Origin: a virus | DNA length: 23,292 bases | Strand: one strand, 5' to 3' | IMG/VR virus record: IMGVR_UViG_3300047359_000577 | Span: 1 to 23,292 of that record | Part shown: positions 14,654-21,047 of the stretch, in pieces | How positions within the stretch are numbered: the stretch's first letter is position 1 | Layout: each line of letters starts with the position of its first letter | Notes under the pieces: generated by a model | Told to the model about the DNA's origin: nothing | Seen by the model: the letters and a program-made list of their open reading frames with translations, nothing else | The model's database searches: none | Position numbers and translations under genes: made by a program

Positions 14654-15094
14654 ATGGCTAGAACAAGTGCAAATATATATGATACATTTGGTAATGAGAT
14701 TAAATACGGAGTTACGCAGGATAAGCTTTTAAACTTTCTTAAAAATTCTACTGTAAATTTTCCTTTGCCAGAGGCAAGTGCTTTTATACTACAAAGTTTT
14801 TTAATACCTGGCGAAACCGTGGATCCAGTAATGCTAGATCAAGTATACACAAAGCTTGTGAGCATAGGTTATGCAGAACCTGCAGCCAGAGCCATGGGCA
14901 GCGTGTTAATTAAGGTAGCTAAACAACAAGGCATAAATCCGCTACAATATTTTGATGATAATCAGGCACAACTCACACTTGCTGTAGACAGTTACCATGC
15001 CATGAATGCTCTGCGTCCTGCAGGAAATCGTGTGGGACTTACTGTACCAATCAATAATCAGCAGAGTCGTCAAGCACCATTTATTAAGCCATGA
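14654..15094 (+). CDS. Unknown protein in the tail/head-completion operon (146 aa)
   Basis: Starts 1 nt after the previous stop with GAGG upstream, and its TGA overlaps the gp4 ATG (ATGA). The protein is mainly helical: QDKLLNFLKNS, PEASAFILQSFLIPGE, VMLDQVYTKLVSIGYAEPAA, GSVLIKVAKQQG and AQLTLAVDSYHAMNALRP, with a disordered tail ending in APFIKP. No membrane segment or enzyme motif is seen. Position between tube-like and head-completion genes suggests a structural or assembly role. The family is not recognised. Confidence 0.6.
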   Translation: MARTSANIYDTFGNEIKYGVTQDKLLNFLKNSTVNFPLPEASAFILQSFLIPGETVDPVMLDQVYTKLVSIGYAEPAARAMGSVLIKVAKQQGINPLQYFDDNQAQLTLAVDSYHAMNALRPAGNRVGLTVPINNQQSRQAPFIKP

Positions 15095-15570
15095 GATTTC
15101 ACAAGGGCAAGTATCAGGTGCAGAACTCAGAAAAATATGTGGGTAACAAAGCACCCATATTCAGAAGCAGTTGGGAAAACACCTTTTGTAGAATGTGTGA
15201 TGAGAATGAAAACATCACACGCTGGGGCTCAGAGTGCGTGGAAATACCCTACCGCTCTCCACTGGACAATCGCTGGCACAAATACTACCCAGACTTCTTA
15301 ATACAGTACATTGACAACGACGGCAAAGAGCATGTTGAGCTCATAGAGATTAAACCCTCAGGTCAGAGCACATTTGAGAGTGCTCGTAGCACCAAAGAGA
15401 AACAACAGGTAGTCCTTAACAGTGCCAAGTGGGAAGCTGCACAGGAATGGTGTAAGCGCAAGGGTATATTCTTTAGAGTAGTTAACGAAGAGCATATCTT
15501 CATGGCTAAAAAGAAGAAGAAAGCACCTCGCAAAGCCAAGAAGCGCATAACTCCCAAGCGCCGTAAATAA
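15091..15570 (+). CDS. gp4: Head completion protein, T4 gp4 homologue
   Basis: T4 gp4 acts late in head maturation, before tail joining. The fold resembles a PD-(D/E)XK nuclease: FRSSWENTFCRMCDENENI, then EIPYRSPLDNRWHKYYPDF (Asp in the YYPDF strand), then VELIEIKPSGQS, where the E-x-K pair sits, and a helix KEKQQVVLNSAKWEAAQEWC. These correspond to the RSSWE, YPDF and EIKP blocks of the gp4 family. The C-terminus is a long basic tail (MAKKKKKAPRKAKKRITPKR), longer than needed for the fold and suited to DNA contact. It overlaps the previous gene by 4 nt. Confidence 0.85.
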   Translation: MRFHKGKYQVQNSEKYVGNKAPIFRSSWENTFCRMCDENENITRWGSECVEIPYRSPLDNRWHKYYPDFLIQYIDNDGKEHVELIEIKPSGQSTFESARSTKEKQQVVLNSAKWEAAQEWCKRKGIFFRVVNEEHIFMAKKKKKAPRKAKKRITPKRRK

Positions 15571-15573
15571 ATA
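15566..15573 (+). promoter_or_regulatory. Late -10 element (AATAAATA) ending 5 nt before an ATG
   Basis: AATAAATA overlaps the gp4 stop (15568-15570) and is followed by GTGTC and the ATG at 15579. With T4 late geometry the +1 base would be the A of the ATG, giving a leaderless message. The first base differs from the usual GATAAATA here. Confidence 0.55.
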
Positions 15574-15578
15574 GTGTC

Positions 15579-15806
15579 ATGGCCTCATTTAATATAACAC
15601 AATCTGATATACCTGGAGCTAAACCTTCTGAAGGCGACGACTGTATTCTCAAGAAGACCGATCCTATGTATAACTTCGCCTATAAAGGCAAACTTCGTCT
15701 CAAAGGACTGGAAGACATTGAGCCAGGCTCATACAAGATCCCAGTGATAGACGGAATATCCAGCAAGAAACCCAAGCCCCCGCCTCAGATACTCACAGAG
15801 GGATAA
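15579..15806 (+). CDS. Small protein of unknown function upstream of gp16 (75 aa)
   Basis: Product MASFNITQSDIPGAKPSEGD..., with a beta-like middle (YNFAYKGKLRLKG and PGSYKIPVIDG) and a proline-rich end (KPKPPPQILTEG). No family is recognised. There is no Shine-Dalgarno; the ATG is preceded by a late -10 element 5 nt away, so leaderless initiation is likely, or coupling to gp4, whose stop is 8 nt upstream. The gp16 ATG follows 1 nt after its stop. The position suggests a role near head completion or packaging. Confidence 0.6.
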   Translation: MASFNITQSDIPGAKPSEGDDCILKKTDPMYNFAYKGKLRLKGLEDIEPGSYKIPVIDGISSKKPKPPPQILTEG

Positions 15807-15807
15807 C

Positions 15808-16323
15808 ATGACAAAAAAATTGGAAGAATTATTTAACATCGGCCCAGTTGACGACGAGTCAGAGACTGAACTTGTGGAACCTGACTTTGATGATGACATG
15901 GTGGAAGTAAATGCTGAAACTGAGATCATGGAAATTACGGAAGCCATGGAGATATCAAATCGTATCAATAGTGCCTTAGCAGAAGTTCGTGGCATGGAAG
16001 AGCATGACGGCGAAATGGATGAGATAGCACAAAAAGCCCTGGACAACTTTGACCAACTCATGAGTTTGGGCATGAACCTCACTGACATGGCAGCAGGACC
16101 AGTGTTTGGCAGTGCTACTCAGATGCTTAAAGTAGCATTGGACGCCAGAGACTCAAAGGTTAACCGCAAATTAAAACAAGTAGACATGATGATCAAGAAA
16201 GCAAACCTAGATCATCGCAAAGACACTGCCAAAGGTGGCGATGCGCAAGAAATTCAGCCCAATGTATATGACAGAAACGAACTTCTTAAAATGCTAGGTG
16301 GCGATGAATTCCCAAAAGATTAA
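15808..16323 (+). CDS. gp16: Terminase small subunit, T4 gp16 homologue
   Basis: Small terminase regulates packaging by gp17 and recognises DNA for the first cut. The 171-residue protein has the gp16 layout: an acidic N-terminal part (ESETELVEPDFDDDMVEV), a central coiled-coil helix pair (QKALDNFDQLMSLGMNLTD, then FGSATQMLKVALDARDSKVNRKLKQVDMMIKKANLDHRK) and a short C-terminal tail with NELLKMLGGDEF. In T4 the central helices form the ring oligomer. AGAGGG precedes the ATG. In T4, gp16 and gp17 are adjacent; here four genes (16304-19385) separate them. Confidence 0.82.
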   Translation: MTKKLEELFNIGPVDDESETELVEPDFDDDMVEVNAETEIMEITEAMEISNRINSALAEVRGMEEHDGEMDEIAQKALDNFDQLMSLGMNLTDMAAGPVFGSATQMLKVALDARDSKVNRKLKQVDMMIKKANLDHRKDTAKGGDAQEIQPNVYDRNELLKMLGGDEFPKD

Positions 16324-17188
16324 AAAACATAGCAGACTAATCACATGTGGATCATCCTTTTGCAACACAATTCGTAATACGTGTTTTACATATGGTGAAT
16401 TGATAAGTCAAAATTTAGGTATACTTTTTGATGATATGTCTATGCCAGGTTGTAGTAATTTCGACATATTTTGTCAGGTAAAAAAATATTTGAAAAACAT
16501 AAAAATTTATGACGACAAATTTATGGTTCCTGGAAATGTTATAACAGCGGATCGGATACCCTTCAGAGAAGATACAGATGTTTTATTAATAACTTTCACT
16601 GACATTCATAAAATATCTGCTTACTATCATGAACCAGTGGGTATTCCTGGTGCAATTTCTAGAAATGCAATTATAGAATTATACAAACTATTAGAAGAAC
16701 ATAACGTTACTTATTTCTTTACTACATCACATGTAGATTATAGGTATATGGATTTGCCTCTGGAAATACAAGATAAGTTTCTGCTGAATAATTTTGATAG
16801 GTCTACATTAGTAGATATTTTATATTTTACCCAAAAGAGTAACTTATCTTTACCGTTGCCTTATGATCTGTCTAAGTACACCAAAGTCTCAGATTTTCAT
16901 GATAAGATGCCGCCTAGTAATACTAACAAATTTTTAAGCAACGATAACAAAAATGAACCGTCAGAGCAAGGACATAAATTTATAGCCGCCCAGATATCAC
17001 ATGGTATTGCTAGTAAATTAGACATGGATTTAGCAGAAAGTTATTACAATAACAATTATAACATCTATTATAATGATGACTTTTATTTAAATTCCAGTTC
17101 AGATTCTGATGCAAAATTTTCTCATCACCAAGAGCCCTTCAACATTAAAAAATATATTTTTAGATCAAATAAATACAAAGGAAGATAA
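16304..17188 (+). CDS. SGNH/GDSL-hydrolase-like protein 1, AT-rich accessory gene
   Basis: The 294-residue protein begins RLITCGSSFCNT (11-22), where Ser in CGSSF fits the block I nucleophile, then has MPGCSNFDIFCQV (GCSN at 49-52, the block II Gly/Asn region), a strand VLLITFTDIHK in the block III position, and late EPSEQGHKF (His224), fitting the block V His. The block III Asn is not clear and the usual Asp before His is Ser or Glu. SGNH enzymes are esterases or acyl-transferring enzymes on sugars and lipids; the substrate is unknown. The ATG lies inside gp16 (20-nt overlap, AGGTGG just upstream). The gene is strongly AT-rich and rich in Asn, Tyr and Phe. Its stop falls in the next late promoter. 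Confidence 0.55.
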   Translation: MNSQKIKKHSRLITCGSSFCNTIRNTCFTYGELISQNLGILFDDMSMPGCSNFDIFCQVKKYLKNIKIYDDKFMVPGNVITADRIPFREDTDVLLITFTDIHKISAYYHEPVGIPGAISRNAIIELYKLLEEHNVTYFFTTSHVDYRYMDLPLEIQDKFLLNNFDRSTLVDILYFTQKSNLSLPLPYDLSKYTKVSDFHDKMPPSNTNKFLSNDNKNEPSEQGHKFIAAQISHGIASKLDMDLAESYYNNNYNIYYNDDFYLNSSSDSDAKFSHHQEPFNIKKYIFRSNKYKGR

Positions 17189-17191
17189 ATA
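17184..17191 (+). promoter_or_regulatory. Late promoter -10 element upstream of the 244-aa gene
   Basis: GATAAATA overlaps the TAA (17186-17188) of the SGNH-like gene. The predicted start near 17197 gives a 20-nt leader with GGAG at 17207-17210. A second, weaker AATAAATA lies at 17168-17175. Confidence 0.78.
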
Positions 17192-17216
17192 GTCTTACAA
17201 ATGATTGGAGTTACCA

Positions 17217-17951
17217 ATGGAACTAAAAAGTTTTTTATCTGAGAGTTTTCTCAAAGAGTATTACTACCGTGTAAAGATAGCGCACGATTGTGGTGATGCT
17301 CAGATGGAGCAACTCGAAAGATGTTTAAGCAAGTACAATCCCGAAAGCATTGCTCCCTGGAATGTACGTCCTCTGGAAGAGAATCCCATAGAGTTTACTC
17401 GTTCCAAGCACGTAGAGTTTATTTCAGAAGTAAGTAGTACTGACATCGTATTAAAGTATCCTTGTCAGCCCAGAGTTTTAGAAGTATGGATTGCTACTAA
17501 CATGGGTTTACCTCATGAGCGTGTACTATGCTATGACATCAAAGAGCCTCGCAGATTGGAAGCAGATATTGCGGCTGACAGACATCAGAACGATGTTGAG
17601 CGTTATGCTGTGGCAGAAGACTCAGAAATGTCTACAGAAGATCAGGAACACTACAAAGTACAAAATGCTAGTTGGGTTGAAGGCCAGGATGTTAAGAATA
17701 CCTGGTATGGTGAGACATACAACAAGAAGTTCCTGGAGACACTCCAAGCAATTAAAGCAGAAAAAGGCGCAGATTATTTCCGCCACTATCCCAGCAAAGA
17801 TGAAATCATGGGAGACGCCCTCAAGCCAACTTGGGACGAGCTCAACATGGGTGTCAACATGGGTAAAGGTGTTGAGAATGGTAAGCAAGTGGATACAGTT
17901 AGTCAGAGCGCAAGCAGAGCTAGTTCCACAATGAAAGCAGGTAGCCCCTAA
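17217..17951 (+). CDS. Phage protein of unknown function with possible capsid-targeting N-terminus (244 aa)
   Basis: A TTG at 17205 opens the frame, but ATG 17217 with GGAG 6 nt upstream is the likely start. The product begins MELKSFLSESFLKEYYYRVK. The Lys-x-Phe-Leu-x-Glu pattern resembles the T4 capsid-targeting peptide MKTYQEFIAEA, with a possible gp21 cleavage site L7-S8-E9. The rest contains FTRSKHVEFISEV, CQPRVLEVWIATNMGLP and KKFLETLQAIKAEKGADYF, and a disordered Ser/Thr/Gly-rich end. It has its own late promoter and is followed 11 nt later by another gene with a similar N-terminus. I do not recognise the body of the protein; a head-internal or assembly role is inferred from the N-terminus only. 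Confidence 0.6.
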   Translation: MELKSFLSESFLKEYYYRVKIAHDCGDAQMEQLERCLSKYNPESIAPWNVRPLEENPIEFTRSKHVEFISEVSSTDIVLKYPCQPRVLEVWIATNMGLPHERVLCYDIKEPRRLEADIAADRHQNDVERYAVAEDSEMSTEDQEHYKVQNASWVEGQDVKNTWYGETYNKKFLETLQAIKAEKGADYFRHYPSKDEIMGDALKPTWDELNMGVNMGKGVENGKQVDTVSQSASRASSTMKAGSP

Positions 17952-17962
17952 GGAATAATATT

Positions 17963-18895
17963 ATGAACGATATCGAATTAAACAAAAAACTTATCAACCT
18001 CATGGAATCTGCCATGACAGAGAAGAAAAAACCAGACACAAATAAGAATGGTATTCCTGATTATGCAGAAGACGGCGAAGGTCCAAACGATCTTGCTAAA
18101 GGCAAGAAGGTAGACGAGGCCCATCCTGGTCCCAAATCAGAACCTTCCAAGCAAAGCGTTAAGTGTAAAGACGCAGATGGAAAAGAGTATACTAAAACTG
18201 TCACGGCTGTGAACCCCACTGCCGCCAGTAAGCAAGTTAAAGCCAAGCTACCCAAAGGCCATACAGTAATGGGATCTACTAAAGTTACTGAAGCTGATGA
18301 GAAAATGCCTAGCAAAGCTGAAGTCATGAAGTGCTGTAAAGACGGCATGAGTGTGTCAGAGATTTGCAAAAAGTATCCTGACTGTGATCAAGCCAAGCTC
18401 AAAGAGATGTGCAAGACCTGTAAGGAAGAGCACAAAGAAAAAGAAAAGACTGACGAGAGTTTTAATCAGTTGGCAGGTTCACTGCGCCAGAAGTTAGACG
18501 CCATGATGAACGAAAACCAAACTGCGTCAACTTCAAGTATGCCCCAGAAATCACCACCAGTGCTGGACAACGAAGGCGTAAACGGCTACGAAGATTACAT
18601 GGTAGGCGAAGAAGAAGAAACTGACGAGGCAGTCCTGGACGAAGCAGAGCTGGACGAGATGGCTGAGATGATGCGCATGGCTGGTCTGGTAAGCGAAGAA
18701 GATGACACTGAACGTGATGACCACGCTGAGAAGGCTGGACGCGAAGTAGCACATGACATGGAGTACGACGATGGACATGATGCTGAAGACGATGATCACG
18801 ACGAGAAAGAAGGACGTCATGTTGCCAAGGATATCGAGTTCGACGAGAAAGAACACGAAGCCATGAAGAGCATACTTCAGAAGTTAATGAAGTAA
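17963..18895 (+). CDS. Acidic protein with capsid-targeting-like N-terminus, Cys cluster and tandem repeat (310 aa)
   Basis: The N-terminus reads NKKLINLMESAMTEKKK, with a candidate gp21 site L13-M14-E15. Residues 25-37 (DTNKNGIPDYAED) look like a thrombospondin-3 or dockerin-type calcium loop. Residues 116-155 hold a helix-turn-helix-like stretch with six Cys (124, 125, 135, 141, 150, 153), possibly a metal site. The C-terminal third is very acidic and contains a 19-residue unit twice (252-270, DDHAEKAGREVAHDMEYDD; 277-295, DDHDEKEGRHVAKDIEFDE). AAGGA precedes the ATG. The final codons and 3' flank are duplicated at 19387-19437. It may be an internal head or core protein; the function is unknown. 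Confidence 0.65.
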   Translation: MNDIELNKKLINLMESAMTEKKKPDTNKNGIPDYAEDGEGPNDLAKGKKVDEAHPGPKSEPSKQSVKCKDADGKEYTKTVTAVNPTAASKQVKAKLPKGHTVMGSTKVTEADEKMPSKAEVMKCCKDGMSVSEICKKYPDCDQAKLKEMCKTCKEEHKEKEKTDESFNQLAGSLRQKLDAMMNENQTASTSSMPQKSPPVLDNEGVNGYEDYMVGEEEETDEAVLDEAELDEMAEMMRMAGLVSEEDDTERDDHAEKAGREVAHDMEYDDGHDAEDDDHDEKEGRHVAKDIEFDEKEHEAMKSILQKLMK

Positions 18896-18909
18896 ATTCA
18901 CAACATCCT
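18859..18909 (+). repeat. 51-bp direct repeat, copy 1
   Basis: Covers the last codons (A-MKSILQKLMK, stop) of the 310-aa gene and 14 nt beyond. It matches 19387-19437 at 50 of 51 positions; the only difference is T at 18898 against C at 19426. The copies are 528 bp apart and flank the 147-aa gene. Confidence 0.95.
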
Positions 18910-18941
18910 AGTATACAACAACAGACTAGAGGAAAGGAATA

Positions 18942-19385
18942 ATGGAAAATAACATGCGTAAACTGATTAATATCATGGAATCAGCTTTAGCAGAAGCTAA
19001 AAAATATCCTGAGCCCCACACGCCTGAGTATGAACAACTTCATGCGGCATTCAGGGAATTGGGATTTGCCAGAAAATATAGCGATGAGCATTATAGACAG
19101 CTTCATACATACAGCCAAGAAAACAAAGAAAAGTTTTTGCAACAATTGGCTGGTAAATTGGGTGCGCCAGTAAAAGTAATAGACGGTGTGCCATTGACCA
19201 AAGAACAAGATTCTTGGGAATATCGAATGGCTAACGAACCTTGGCATCCACTTGCTATGTACAATGAGCGATCTGGTCAACGCTCAGTAGAGGATATTCG
19301 GGCCATGATTGTGGCTATGGATAAATCTCTTGCTAATTTAATGCAGAAACATGGTGTGCATACACAACCATTTAATTTCAAATAG
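18942..19385 (+). CDS. Inserted gene with capsid-targeting-like N-terminus (147 aa)
   Basis: Starts MENNMRKLINIMESALAEAKK, sharing the KLIN-(L/I)-MESA core with the preceding 310-aa protein and offering a gp21-type site I11-M12-E13. The rest is a different, mainly helical protein: YEQLHAAFRELGFARKYSD, RQLHTYSQENKEKFLQQLAGKLG, a short VKVIDGVPL strand and DIRAMIVAMDKSLANLMQ. AAAGGA lies just before ATG 18942. The gene is bracketed by a 51-bp direct repeat, so it looks like an insertion between the 310-aa gene and that gene's original terminator. The body is not recognised. A packaged internal protein is possible if the N-terminus is a true targeting peptide. Confidence 0.65.
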   Translation: MENNMRKLINIMESALAEAKKYPEPHTPEYEQLHAAFRELGFARKYSDEHYRQLHTYSQENKEKFLQQLAGKLGAPVKVIDGVPLTKEQDSWEYRMANEPWHPLAMYNERSGQRSVEDIRAMIVAMDKSLANLMQKHGVHTQPFNFK

Positions 19386-19386
19386 T

Positions 19387-19437
19387 AGCCATGAAGAGCA
19401 TACTTCAGAAGTTAATGAAGTAAATCCACAACATCCT
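19387..19437 (+). repeat. 51-bp direct repeat, copy 2, with relic of the 310-aa gene's 3' end
   Basis: Starts 2 nt after the stop of the 147-aa gene and contains the last codons and TAA (19421-19423) of the 310-aa gene with no open frame leading into them, so it is a gene-end relic. The terminator at 19439-19462 follows directly and was probably the original terminator of the 310-aa gene. Confidence 0.93.
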
Positions 19438-19438
19438 G

Positions 19439-19462
19439 AATGCCCCTGCAGGGGCATTTTTT
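19439..19462 (+). terminator. Rho-independent terminator before gp17
   Basis: AATGCCCC pairs with GGGGCATT (8 bp, TGCA loop), with six T at 19457-19462. It ends the upstream late transcripts only 16 nt before the gp17 ATG. Confidence 0.92.
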
Positions 19463-19465
19463 ATC

Positions 19466-19473
19466 ACTAAATA
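19466..19473 (+). promoter_or_regulatory. Late -10 element (ACTAAATA) for gp17, 5 nt before the ATG
   Basis: ACTAAATA is followed by ATTAC and the ATG at 19479. It is the only promoter-like element between the terminator and gp17. With T4 late geometry the message starts at the A of the ATG. Confidence 0.6.
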
Positions 19474-19478
19474 ATTAC

Positions 19479-21047
19479 ATGGCAGCCAAAGGCACAGCAG
19501 ACACTAGTTTAGTAAAACAACCATTCTCGCAGTTTGAGTATGATAGCACAACTCTCAGAGAGTTTCAGAAGTGCTGTGATCCACTGGACGGTGCACTATA
19601 CTTCATGGAAAACTTTATGTGGATACAACACCCCATAAAAGGATCCATGCAGTTTAAGCCTTTTCCCTATCAGTTGGCACTCATAGAAAACTATAACAAA
19701 TACAGATATAGTATCAACATGCTGGGCAGACAGATGGGTAAGACTACTGTAGCCGCCGGATACTTGTTGTGGTACGCTATGTTCAAGCCTGACTCAACCA
19801 TACTAGTAGCATCAAACAAAGGCGCCAATGCGTCAGAGATTATGCAACGTGTGAGATATGCCTATGAGAACTGTCCTGATCATATCAGAGCAGGCGCCAC
19901 AGAATACAACAAAGGCAGTATAAGTTTTGACAATGGTAGCAGAATTGTAAGTAGCACAACCACAGAGACCACAGGACGAGGTATGTCCATAACACTTGTG
20001 TACCTGGATGAGTTTGCGTTTGTCAGAAATACCATTGCCAAAGAGTTTTGGACTTCACTGTCACCCACACTAGCAACTGGTGGTAAGGCTATTATTACAT
20101 CAACACCTAACTCAGACGATGATCAGTTTGCGTTAATTTGGAAAGCCGCCAACAAGATGCAGGACGAATACGGCAACCCCAAAGACGTGGGCGTCAACGG
20201 ATTCAGACCCTTGCTAGCAACCTGGGACGAGCACCCAGACAGAAATGCTGAATGGGCTGATACAGAACGTGCTAGCATTGGCGAAGAACGATTCAGACGA
20301 GAACACAACTGTGAGTTCCTGATCTTTGAAGAGACGCTCATAAACTCCATCAAACTCGCAGAGATGGAAGGCACAGAGCCTGTGCAGAAAACTGGACAAG
20401 TACGCTGGTATCGTAAGCCCAACCCCACTGCTATGTATAGCGTGAGTTTGGATCCCAGTGCTGGCACAGGTGGCGACTATGCGGCAATACAGGTCATGGA
20501 AGTAAACACACTTACTCAGATAGCAGAGTGGCAACACAACCAGACACCCATAGAGGGACAGGTTCGTACCATGCGAGACATCATGAACTACCTCAGAGAA
20601 GAAGGGGTATATCAGATCTACTGGAGCGTAGAGAACAACACCATAGGCGAAGCCGCACTGGTTACTATTCGTGACACGGGCGAGGAAAACTTTGCTGGAC
20701 AGTTTTTAACAGAGCCCAAACGCAGAGGCACAGCCAGACGTCGTGGCTTTACTACTACCCAACGCACCAAGAACGAATCTTGTGTGATGCTCAAGCGCAT
20801 GATAGAAGAGAAGATGATTGATGTACACAGCAAACAACTGATATCAGAGCTCAAAAACTTTATTGCCAAGGGCAACAGTTTTGCCGCAAAGATAGGCGAG
20901 CACGACGATCTAGTAATGAGTCTGCTACTAAACATTCGCATGATGGACTACATCGGTACGTTTGAGGAAGAAGTATACAATGTAATGCATAAAGGCATCA
21001 AGATGAACACAGATGTCGAAGATGAACCTTTACCGGTGATGTTCTAA
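19479..21047 (+). CDS. gp17: Terminase large subunit, T4 gp17 homologue
   Basis: ATP-driven packaging motor and headful nuclease. The frame is open from 19440, but that stretch is the terminator, so ATG 19479 is the start (522 residues; T4 has 610). The ATPase domain shows FPYQLALIENYNKYRY, Walker A GRQMGKTT (83-90), Walker B LVYLDEFAF (Asp177, Glu178) and the coupling motif IITSTPNS (206-213). The RNase H-like nuclease has SLDPSAGTGGDY (Asp325), WSVENNTIGEAA (Glu385) and GEHDDLVMSLLL (Asp476/477). All catalytic residues are present. No Shine-Dalgarno is visible, and the stop overlaps the next ATG (TAATG). Separation from gp16 by four genes is unlike T4. Confidence 0.96.
   Translation: MAAKGTADTSLVKQPFSQFEYDSTTLREFQKCCDPLDGALYFMENFMWIQHPIKGSMQFKPFPYQLALIENYNKYRYSINMLGRQMGKTTVAAGYLLWYAMFKPDSTILVASNKGANASEIMQRVRYAYENCPDHIRAGATEYNKGSISFDNGSRIVSSTTTETTGRGMSITLVYLDEFAFVRNTIAKEFWTSLSPTLATGGKAIITSTPNSDDDQFALIWKAANKMQDEYGNPKDVGVNGFRPLLATWDEHPDRNAEWADTERASIGEERFRREHNCEFLIFEETLINSIKLAEMEGTEPVQKTGQVRWYRKPNPTAMYSVSLDPSAGTGGDYAAIQVMEVNTLTQIAEWQHNQTPIEGQVRTMRDIMNYLREEGVYQIYWSVENNTIGEAALVTIRDTGEENFAGQFLTEPKRRGTARRRGFTTTQRTKNESCVMLKRMIEEKMIDVHSKQLISELKNFIAKGNSFAAKIGEHDDLVMSLLLNIRMMDYIGTFEEEVYNVMHKGIKMNTDVEDEPLPVMF

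Noticed and set aside
18061-18856. Long minus-strand frames opposite the 310-aa gene.
   Set aside because: They have no ribosome-binding site or promoter and arise from the skewed acidic/Lys codon use of the real gene; the translations are low-complexity.
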